The position numbers and the translations under genes are program-made. A DNA stretch of 64,000 nt from Herpetosiphon gulosus (GTDB lineage: Bacteria > Chloroflexota > Chloroflexia > Chloroflexales > Herpetosiphonaceae), in contig NZ_BAABRU010000003.1 in assembly GCF_039545135.1 (NCBI RefSeq), positions 1 through 64,000 of the forward strand, written 5' to 3'. Below are positions 58,083-64,000 of the stretch, piece after piece. Under the pieces are notes generated by a model, which worked only from the letters and a program-made list of their open reading frames with translations, did no database searches and was not told where the DNA came from. Positions within the stretch are counted from its first letter, which is position 1. Every line of letters starts with the position of its first letter.

Positions 58083-59606
58083 ATGTCCCAAGTTCAACGG
58101 GTTCCGTTGTTGTTGATTGGAATGTTAGTTTTGCTGATCGGCGTAATTCCTTCGACCCCAACTAGTGGGGCAACGACAGCCTACGCCGCTGCCGACCCAG
58201 CAATTACCAGCTACGCCCAAAATGTAATTAATCGCATGGCCCAATACCAAGGCCAATACATTATCAGCGGCCAGCAAGAAGTGCATTGGGATTCCTCGCG
58301 CAAAGACGAAATGTCCAACGCCATCTACAATCACACCAATCCACGCCAATATCCAGGTTTGCGAGGCTGGGATTTCCCATTCGGCGGAGCTTACGCCAAC
58401 GATGCCCAATGGATGATCGATGCCATGATTAGCGATTGGAATAATGCCAAAGTGCTGCCAACAATCAGCCAACATTGGACACCCTACGGCAGCCAAGGTA
58501 CAAATCACGATGATATGTTTGTGCAAGTCAATATCAATAATCTGTTTATTAATGGTACGACTGAGCGCAACCGCTATCTAACGTGGCGTAGCAACATCGC
58601 CGACGATTTACAAAAACTGGAAAATGCCAGCGTACCAGTCTTGTGGAGACCATATCATGAGGCGGGCGGTGGCTGGTTCTGGTGGGATAAAACTGGCTCA
58701 AGCAATTACAAACGTTTGTGGAATGACCTCTGGGATTATCTGACCAACAGCCGTGGCTTGCACAATTTGATCTGGGTTTGGTCGGCAGGAACCAAGGGGG
58801 TCGGTACTGATTGGTATCCAAGCGGCAAGGTCGATATTCTTGGCCACGACATTTATAACAATAGCTCCGCCGACTATAGCAGTTGGTACAACGATTTAGC
58901 CCGTTTCGACAGCAGCAAATTACGGGCACTAACCGAAGTCGATTATATGCTCGATCCAGCGGCATTGAACAATGCGCCGTTTGCCTTTTTTATGACTTGG
59001 CATACTGATATGTTTTATCGTAATAGCGATAGCAAAATCCAAAGCGTTTATCAACATAGCAAAACCGTCAATCGCAGCCGTATAAGCCAATATCTGAATG
59101 GGAGCTTGAGTAGTAGTGGAACTAACCCAACCGCTACGCCAATCAGTGGCAGTGGCTCAACACTCTATAATTTTGAGGGCAGCACCCAAGGCTGGAGCGC
59201 CGCTAATGTCAATGCCGGGCCATGGTCGGTTAGTGAATGGGCGGCTAATGGTAGCTCTAGCCTCAAAGCCGATGTGAGTTTGGGCAATCGTAGTTATGAC
59301 TTGAAATTAACTCAAGCCCACAATTTTAGCGGCAAAAGCCAATTACAAGTGCGCGTGCGCCATGCCGCTTGGGGCAATGTTGGTAGCGGAATTAGCGCCA
59401 AACTCTATATCAAGGTTGGTTCAAATTGGGCATGGTACGATGGCGGGGCAGTCACAATTAATAGTTGGGGCACAACCACATTAACCCTCAACCTGAGTGG
59501 TATCGCCAATCTTGGCAGTGTTAACGAAATTGGGGTGCGTTTTAGCTCGCCTAGCAATAGCAGCGGCACAAGTGCAATCTATCTCGATTATGTCACCTTA
59601 CAATAA
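58083..59606 (+). CDS. Secreted GH26 beta-mannanase with C-terminal carbohydrate-binding module
   Basis: 507 residues. A signal peptide (Q-V-Q-R-V-P-L-L-L-I-G-M ... Y-A-A-A-D), then a GH26 barrel: I-S-G-Q-Q-E, W-R-P-Y-H-E-A-G-G-G-W-F-W-W with acid/base Glu193, and A-L-T-E-V-D-Y with nucleophile Glu285. A short T-P linker leads to a C-terminal beta-sandwich of about 150 residues (F-E-G-S-T-Q-G-W, then Y-L-D-Y-V-T-L at its end) typical of carbohydrate-binding modules with an E-G-x3-G-W entry. It should hydrolyse beta-1,4-mannans or glucomannans outside the cell. GGAG precedes the ATG at 58083; the longer frame is not used. Confidence 0.92.
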   Translation: MSQVQRVPLLLIGMLVLLIGVIPSTPTSGATTAYAAADPAITSYAQNVINRMAQYQGQYIISGQQEVHWDSSRKDEMSNAIYNHTNPRQYPGLRGWDFPFGGAYANDAQWMIDAMISDWNNAKVLPTISQHWTPYGSQGTNHDDMFVQVNINNLFINGTTERNRYLTWRSNIADDLQKLENASVPVLWRPYHEAGGGWFWWDKTGSSNYKRLWNDLWDYLTNSRGLHNLIWVWSAGTKGVGTDWYPSGKVDILGHDIYNNSSADYSSWYNDLARFDSSKLRALTEVDYMLDPAALNNAPFAFFMTWHTDMFYRNSDSKIQSVYQHSKTVNRSRISQYLNGSLSSSGTNPTATPISGSGSTLYNFEGSTQGWSAANVNAGPWSVSEWAANGSSSLKADVSLGNRSYDLKLTQAHNFSGKSQLQVRVRHAAWGNVGSGISAKLYIKVGSNWAWYDGGAVTINSWGTTTLTLNLSGIANLGSVNEIGVRFSSPSNSSGTSAIYLDYVTLQ

Positions 59607-59621
59607 ATCAAATTAACATCG

Positions 59622-59660
59622 AAGCCCATGATCATAGGGTTGATCGTGGGCTTGCGGCTT
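59622..59660 (+). terminator. Terminator after GH26 gene
   Basis: AAGCCCATGATCA (59622-59634) pairs with TGATCGTGGGCTT (59641-59653) with one G-T pair, followed by GCGGCTTTTT. The next gene's promoter may overlap its right side (GGTATACT). Confidence 0.75.
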
Positions 59661-59703
59661 TTTGGTATACTGCCACAGGTTCGGGTTAACCAACGAGGAA
59701 TCT

Positions 59704-61236
59704 GTGGTGGTTGGATTTTTACGGCGCTCAAATCGCTGGCTCTGGCTTAGTTGTGGCCTGCTGCTCGTCATTTTTATTAGCTATGGATTGCGCTCGAGTA
59801 GTACCTACAGCGATGATTCAATTCAGCATTTGTTGATTGCGCGGTGGAGTTTCAAGCACCCCGAGTTATTGCTCGATGTTTGGGGTCGGCCAGGTTTTAC
59901 CATCCCCTATGCCTTGATCAGCCAATTTGGCTTGGCCGCCGTGCATCTACAAAGCGCCATACTCGCCGCAATTATCTGTGGTTTAGCCGCTTATTTAGCC
60001 GCAGAATTAGCAGTTGAATGGTATTGGTTGGCGGCGATTTTTACAGGCATTCAGCCTGAATTTGCGCGTCTGAGTTTTGCCGCACTAACCGAATTGCCCT
60101 GCGCTGCCTATTTGACAACAGCGTTATTAGCTCAACGTCGCCAGCACTGGAAGATAATGGCCTTGTTTGCAGGCTTAATTCCTTTGGCTCGCTACGAAAC
60201 GCTCCCCTTGTTAATCTTCTTTGCAATCAGCTTGATCAAAGAGCGACGCTACTGGCAGCTTGGCCTGATGGCCTTACCGATGCTGATTTGGAATGGTTTT
60301 TGGGCAGTGCGCCTCAGCGATTGGACCAACCTATTGTTTCCACTTGATCGAGTATTGTTTGAAAAAGGCGGCAGCGTTTCATTTTACGGCACAGGCCCAT
60401 GGTGGCATTACATCACACGTTTGCCAGTGGCCTTTGGCAGCGTGCCGTTTGCTCTCGCAGTCTATGGCTTTTTGCGCATGCGCTGGAATAGCTTGCACTG
60501 GTGGACAGTTGGCTATATTGCAATTCTAGCAATCAGCTATTGGAAGCTTCCAGCAACCCAAATTGCGGGCTACGATCGCCATTTGGCGATTTTGGCTCCC
60601 ATTATAGGTACATTCAGCGCTTATGGATTACAAGCGTTAGGTCAACCAATTAATCAACTATGGCAGCGTTGGGGTATTCGCGGCGCATTGATCTTGGTGA
60701 TGATTGGACTCTTGGGAATGGCTTGGATTCGTTGGATAACACGAGGGATCATTCTTTATGATGCTTTGTTGAGCGTTGGTTTGGTGGCCTTGCTCATGCT
60801 GCCAATGCTCAAAGCTTCGTGGCAACAACGACTAGTAGCGGCTAGCATGCTGATTGGGCTGCTCGGATTGTTCATCCGCGTTCAACCATTTATCATTCAA
60901 AATAGCGACCAGCAAGTACTCAACGCCACGCAATGGTTTATGCAAAGCGAGTATCGTGAAAAGTTGGTGCTAGCGGCAATTCCATGGTTTGCCTATGGTA
61001 CAGGCATCGATCCGTATGATCCAAGCCGCTATCAGCCAATCACGCCAGCGGCGGTTGAGCAAGCCCCCGTTGGCAGCATTATAGTCTGGGATTCACGTTT
61101 TTCGTGGACGCTGCAATGGCAAACGCCTCGTAGCTTACTGGAAAACCCAACACGGTTTCGCTTGCTCAAGCAGTATCATGGAGTCAATAGCAATGGTAAC
61201 CCATTTGAGCTAGCAATTTATCAAAAAATCAATTAA
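59704..61236 (+). CDS. Polytopic glycosyltransferase-like membrane protein
   Basis: About 510 residues with 10-12 transmembrane segments. The first outer loop reads T-Y-S-D-D-S-I-Q-H, an acidic D-D pair of the kind found in GT-C fold glycosyltransferases (PMT/ArnT type), and a further acidic loop follows the third helix. Substrate is probably a polyprenyl-phosphate sugar for modification of surface proteins or lipids. The start is taken at GTG 59704 (a second GTG follows at 59707), with GAGG 5 or 8 bases upstream; the longer frame runs back into the terminator. Confidence 0.65.
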   Translation: MVVGFLRRSNRWLWLSCGLLLVIFISYGLRSSSTYSDDSIQHLLIARWSFKHPELLLDVWGRPGFTIPYALISQFGLAAVHLQSAILAAIICGLAAYLAAELAVEWYWLAAIFTGIQPEFARLSFAALTELPCAAYLTTALLAQRRQHWKIMALFAGLIPLARYETLPLLIFFAISLIKERRYWQLGLMALPMLIWNGFWAVRLSDWTNLLFPLDRVLFEKGGSVSFYGTGPWWHYITRLPVAFGSVPFALAVYGFLRMRWNSLHWWTVGYIAILAISYWKLPATQIAGYDRHLAILAPIIGTFSAYGLQALGQPINQLWQRWGIRGALILVMIGLLGMAWIRWITRGIILYDALLSVGLVALLMLPMLKASWQQRLVAASMLIGLLGLFIRVQPFIIQNSDQQVLNATQWFMQSEYREKLVLAAIPWFAYGTGIDPYDPSRYQPITPAAVEQAPVGSIIVWDSRFSWTLQWQTPRSLLENPTRFRLLKQYHGVNSNGNPFELAIYQKIN

Positions 61237-61248
61237 TGAGGAGCATTC

Positions 61249-61791
61249 ATGGCGCTTAGTGCAACGATTTATACAATTAATGTTGATCTAGCTAACGTTG
61301 ATCGCAATGTTTATGAGCAACTAGAACTGCGAGTAGCCCGCCAACCATCTGAATCAGCCGAATATATGTTAATGCGAATTTTGGCCTATTGCTTGGAATA
61401 TAGCGACGGCATTGCCTTCACCCAAGGCGTGGCGGCTGGCGACGAACCAGCGGTTTGGATTCGCGATTTGACTGGGCAAGTGACTGGCTGGTTTGAAGTT
61501 GGTGCGCCTGATGCCGAGCGCTTGCATCGCGGCAGCAAACGTGCTGGACGAGCGGCGGTCTATACCCATCGCGATGTAGCCCAAGTGTTGGGCAATTTCA
61601 GCGGCAAAACCATTTTTCAAGCCGAGCAAATTCCAGTTTATGCTTTTGATCGACGTTTTATTGAAACCGTTGCCAACCTAATCGAACGACGCTGCGATTT
61701 GGGCATTTCGCTGACCGAGCAACAACTCTATATCGAAATTGCTGGACAAAGCCTGAACAGCCAAATTGAGGAACATCGGATTAGCAACTAG
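61249..61791 (+). CDS. YaeQ-family protein
   Basis: 180 residues, YaeQ family throughout: M-A-L-S-A-T-I-Y at the start, L-R-V-A-R-Q-P-S-E-S-A-E-Y-M, R-I-L-A-Y-C-L, E-P-A-V-W-I-R-D-L-T-G-Q and W-F-E-V-G-A-P. The fold is a variant of PD-(D/E)xK nucleases, but no nuclease activity is established and its cellular role is open. GAGGAG is upstream. It follows the glycosyltransferase gene by 12 bases. Confidence 0.9.
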   Translation: MALSATIYTINVDLANVDRNVYEQLELRVARQPSESAEYMLMRILAYCLEYSDGIAFTQGVAAGDEPAVWIRDLTGQVTGWFEVGAPDAERLHRGSKRAGRAAVYTHRDVAQVLGNFSGKTIFQAEQIPVYAFDRRFIETVANLIERRCDLGISLTEQQLYIEIAGQSLNSQIEEHRISN

Positions 61792-61916
61792 GCTCAATAA
61801 TTATAAGTGTAGGGCTTGAAGCACCCAGCAACCTTTGTTATACTCGGCAGAGGCTTAGCATTCGCCCAAGTTGCTGGCTCGATACAGGGCTAAACGCCTG
61901 CAAAAGTCAAGCTTGC

Positions 61917-61942
61917 ATAGGCTTATTCGCCTATGGTATAGT
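61917..61942. promoter_or_regulatory. Promoter-proximal inverted repeat before rsbW-like genes
   Basis: ATAGGC (61917-61922) and GCCTAT (61929-61934) are an exact inverted repeat with a 6-base spacer, immediately upstream of TATAGT (61937-61942), a possible -10 box, 42 bases from the start codon. A regulator bound here would block the promoter. Confidence 0.4.
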
Positions 61943-61983
61943 GAGGGCTAGCACCGTCATTGCGAGCGACGTGAGGTTTCCAA

Positions 61984-62448
61984 ATGTCCAATCCACAACA
62001 CATGGCCCCTAGTGGCGATGAAGAACGGGTGATTGAACTCCACTTGCCAAGTCGGCTGGGGTACGAGAAAGTCGCCATGGATACCGCCAGTGCGATGGCG
62101 AAACGGATGGGCTTCTCTCATGATCGCGTTGAATCGCTCCGCACTGCGGTCAGCGAAGCAGTGACGAATGCAATTGAACATGGCAATCAACACGATTCAG
62201 CAATGAAAGTCGTGGTGGTCTTTACTGGCAGCGATGACGGGTTGATTGTTGATGTGGCTGATCAAGGGCGCAAGCTGCTTGATCATACCATCACCGAGCG
62301 TACCCCCGACATCCACCAAGTATTGCATAGCGACGATAAAGGTGGTTGGGGAATCTGGTTAATTAAAGAACTGATGGATGAAGTCCAGTTTTCGGTCGCT
62401 CCATCAGGTGGCAATAAATTACGGATGGTTATCCACCTAGATCGTTGA
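61984..62448 (+). CDS. RsbW-like anti-sigma factor / serine kinase, copy 1
   Basis: 154 residues, HATPase_c fold of the anti-sigma-factor kinases. N box E-A-V-T-N-A-I-E-H-G-N, then D-V-A-D-Q-G (G1 box), and G-W-G-I-W-L-I-K-E-L-M-D-E (G2). Such proteins bind sigma factors and phosphorylate STAS antagonists. GTGAGG precedes the ATG. A paralog and a STAS protein follow directly. Confidence 0.92.
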   Translation: MSNPQHMAPSGDEERVIELHLPSRLGYEKVAMDTASAMAKRMGFSHDRVESLRTAVSEAVTNAIEHGNQHDSAMKVVVVFTGSDDGLIVDVADQGRKLLDHTITERTPDIHQVLHSDDKGGWGIWLIKELMDEVQFSVAPSGGNKLRMVIHLDR

Positions 62449-62458
62449 GTTGAAGAAC

Positions 62459-62923
62459 ATGGCGCAAACCCAAGCCACCATCGAACTGATATTTCCCAGC
62501 CAGCTTGGCTATGAAAAAATCGCCCGTGAAGCAATTGGTACGCTCGCACGGAATATGGGGTTTGACCCAGAGCGCGTTGAGGATTTACGCACGGCACTAA
62601 GCGAGGCCTGTATCAACGCCATCGAGCATGGCAATCAGCGCCAAGTCCAACGCCGAATTCATATCACCTGCACGATTTCTCGCAATCGGCTGGTGCTGGT
62701 TATTAGCGATGAAGGTCTTCGTTTTCACCCCTCCCAAGAGATCGAAGCAGCAACCATCGAGCAAAAACTTGCTGGGCTGGCATCGGCGCGAGGGATGGGC
62801 TTAATGCTCATTGAACAGCTTGTTGATGAGTGCGGCTTTCTACCGTCGCGTCCCGGACAAGGTAATCGTTTTCGATTAGCAATGTATAATCCACCACGAC
62901 GGCATGGATCAGCCTCAGCCTAG
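62459..62923 (+). CDS. RsbW-like anti-sigma factor / serine kinase, copy 2
   Basis: 154 residues, paralog of the previous gene (both share L-G-Y-E-K, R-x-E-x-L-R-T-A-(L/V)-S-E-A). N box E-A-C-I-N-A-I-E-H-G-N, G1 V-I-S-D-E-G and G2 R-G-M-G-L-M-L-I-E-Q-L-V-D-E. ATG at 62459 is 10 bases after the previous stop, without clear ribosome-binding site, so translation is probably coupled; an alternative TTG start at 62450 adds three residues. With the next gene this is a partner-switching unit with two kinases. Confidence 0.9.
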   Translation: MAQTQATIELIFPSQLGYEKIAREAIGTLARNMGFDPERVEDLRTALSEACINAIEHGNQRQVQRRIHITCTISRNRLVLVISDEGLRFHPSQEIEAATIEQKLAGLASARGMGLMLIEQLVDECGFLPSRPGQGNRFRLAMYNPPRRHGSASA

Positions 62924-62953
62924 CGCGATCCTTGGTCAAGGAGTTTTGGACCT

Positions 62954-63337
62954 ATGATTGACGATGAATTAAAAGTTACGACCCGTCAGCGCGACGGGAT
63001 TTGGATTATTGACCTCGAAGGTGATGTAACCACATTTGCCGAAGAGGCCATTACGGGGGCATACGAAGGCGTTACCAAAGAGGGCGCTAAGTATATTATT
63101 ATCAACTCGCGCCAAAGCGATTATATCAACAGCGCGGGGATTGCTATTTTGATTGGGGTTGTAACTGAGGTCAATCGTCAAGCTCAAAAGCTGGCAATTA
63201 GCGGCCTTAGCCCGCACTTCCAAAAGATTTTCCGCATGGTCGGCCTCGCCCAATATGCCGATATCTTCGCGACCGAAGAGGAAGCTATCGCTGCCATGCA
63301 ACGCCATCAACAAGCTGCCGTCGAGTCAGCTCAGTAA
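62954..63337 (+). CDS. STAS-domain anti-sigma factor antagonist (RsbV/SpoIIAA-like)
   Basis: 127 residues. STAS fold with G-I-W-I-I-D-L-E-G-D-V, and the phosphorylation segment Y-I-N-S-A-G-I-A-I-L, whose Ser is the kinase target. It should be phosphorylated by one of the two adjacent kinases and release a sigma factor or other partner when not phosphorylated. AAGGAG precedes the ATG. No phosphatase (RsbU/PP2C type) or sigma factor gene is found beside it. Confidence 0.92.
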   Translation: MIDDELKVTTRQRDGIWIIDLEGDVTTFAEEAITGAYEGVTKEGAKYIIINSRQSDYINSAGIAILIGVVTEVNRQAQKLAISGLSPHFQKIFRMVGLAQYADIFATEEEAIAAMQRHQQAAVESAQ

Positions 63338-63353
63338 TTCAGATTCTCAAATT

Positions 63354-63391
63354 ACAGCGCCGTTGGAGCAATTCCAACGGCGCTGTTTTTA
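63354..63391 (+). terminator. Strong intrinsic terminator
   Basis: ACAGCGCCGTTGGA (63354-63367) pairs with TCCAACGGCGCTGT (63373-63386), a perfect 14-bp stem with a 5-base loop, followed by TTTTT. Ends the partner-switching operon. Confidence 0.9.
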
Positions 63392-63477
63392 AATACCAAA
63401 AAGCTTTATGAATATGTTATGATGCTCATTACCTCCACCATAAAATCTCTGTACGACCCAAGATACGTTCTAGATGT

Positions 63478-63508
63478 ATGGGCTTTGATAAATATGCATA
63501 AAGCCCAT
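63478..63508 (+). promoter_or_regulatory. Stem-loop next to the ribosome-binding site of the edge gene
   Basis: ATGGGCTTT (63478-63486) pairs with AAAGCCCAT (63500-63508), a 9-bp stem with a 13-base loop, ending just before AAAGGAG (63511-63517). It may affect access to the ribosome-binding site of the gene starting at 63523, or be an operator. Confidence 0.4.
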
Positions 63509-63522
63509 CAAAGGAGCCCCAT

Positions 63523-64000
63523 ATGAGCGACCAGAGCAATTCACTGAAAGCGCTTAAAAATGCGCTTTCATGCTTACAGGATGGCCGAGCATTGGAAGAG
63601 CATCTTCAATTGATTGCAGAGGCAATTCATCGGAAGCAGATAAGTATTCAACAACAAGCAGGAAATAATGCAGTGTTAATTGCCGGTAATGCCCATGGCT
63701 CACTGATAAATACTGGTTCAATGACGATTGGGCTTGAAGCTGCAGATAAAATTCTTGATTTTATTCGCAAAAAATATCCCCTTTCCCGCTTATTGGCTAA
63801 TGAATTAAGCACGCTTGCGTCTTTCAGGGAATTCTCTGAACTGGAACAGGCCTGCAAAAGTTTAGCCATAGGAGAACCCTACAAAAATAACGATGGGCAG
63901 CAGTTTCGCCTGATTATAAAGAAGCCCTATATTGGTGAGGTGTCGTTGAAAGGCACGGCATTTTTAGGCGATAAAAAAGATATCTTCGATATCTGGCCAA
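63523..64000 (+). CDS. Partial gene with effector-associated-type N-terminus (cut at right edge)
   Basis: Open from ATG 63523 through the last base, 159 codons with no stop. AAAGGAG is 5 bases upstream. The first 45 residues look helical (L-K-A-L-K-N-A-L-S-C-L; L-E-E-H-L-Q-L-I-A-E-A-I), then comes G-N-N-A-V-L-I-A-G-N-A-H-G-S-L-I-N-T-G, a glycine/asparagine-rich segment like the G-N-V-x-G-x-I-x-x-G-x-x-N linker found at the start of NACHT, TIR, CHAT or peptidase effectors in multicellular bacteria (from memory). The catalytic part lies outside the window, so function cannot be stated. Confidence 0.65.
   Translation, partial: MSDQSNSLKALKNALSCLQDGRALEEHLQLIAEAIHRKQISIQQQAGNNAVLIAGNAHGSLINTGSMTIGLEAADKILDFIRKKYPLSRLLANELSTLASFREFSELEQACKSLAIGEPYKNNDGQQFRLIIKKPYIGEVSLKGTAFLGDKKDIFDIWP

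Overview
The window looks like a chromosomal segment of a filamentous Chloroflexota bacterium, most likely Herpetosiphon or a close relative. This is inferred from gene style and not from a marker gene. The basis is roughly 50% G+C with Shine-Dalgarno-led genes, many secreted proteins with Thr/Pro linkers, a very large SdrD-type B-repeat adhesin, short C-terminal 'R-I-Y-L-P' type endings, secreted peptidases and polysaccharide hydrolases, and no lipopolysaccharide or outer-membrane assembly genes. No rRNA, tRNA or CRISPR array was found.

Layout. 1-4.2 kb: accessory region with the tail of an IS256-like transposase that truncates a VOC gene, a P-loop kinase-like gene, a Tat-exported lipoprotein amine oxidase bracketed by a 19-bp direct repeat, a lipoprotein and a DinB-type protein. 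4.2-15 kb: an 800-residue ankyrin protein with a zinc-ribbon tail and a small partner, a reprolysin-like secreted metallopeptidase, a VOC protein, two divergent genes sharing one extracytoplasmic domain, and a secreted propeller-like protein. 15-25 kb: zinc-type CDF exporter with divergent ArsR/CzrA-like repressor, ribulose-phosphate epimerase, an SDR/hydrolase/acetyltransferase run, a copper-amine-oxidase-like lipoprotein that seems to lack the copper ligands, a pseudo-GTPase/roadblock fusion and a glycerophosphodiesterase. 25-40 kb: the surface and secretion block, with an S1 peptidase, a wall-anchored Thr/Pro stalk protein (LPRTS), a 3017-residue B-repeat protein containing a precise 1836-bp internal block duplication, and a gingipain-like C25 peptidase.

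41-50 kb: an ECF sigma factor divergent from a sulfur gene set (persulfide dioxygenase-rhodanese fusion, rhodanese, TauE/SafE exporter). This is followed at once by four genes related to the membrane-bound hydrogenase / complex I family (large subunit plus three membrane subunits). The large subunit keeps three of the four cysteines of the NiFe site and has Asp in place of the fourth, and the antiporter-like subunits seem to lack several proton-channel residues. No small subunit is encoded nearby. This is my main candidate for an undescribed system. 50-64 kb: ThpR, a GT87-like enzyme, ComEA, a formylglycine-generating-enzyme-like protein, two tandem PhoU paralogs, MOSC, an orphan HicB, endonuclease IV with a DUF5679 protein, a GH26 mannanase, a polytopic glycosyltransferase-like protein, YaeQ, and a partner-switching set (two RsbW-like kinases plus one STAS protein). 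The right edge cuts a gene whose start resembles N-terminal regions of conflict-system effectors.

Regulatory structure includes two candidate small RNAs (CU-rich segment followed by a GC hairpin with an AACT loop), long perfect hairpins after both secreted peptidase genes, palindromes in three promoter regions, and a dispersed intergenic repeat with two clear copies and one degenerate copy. All domain calls were made by eye from motifs. No database search was run.
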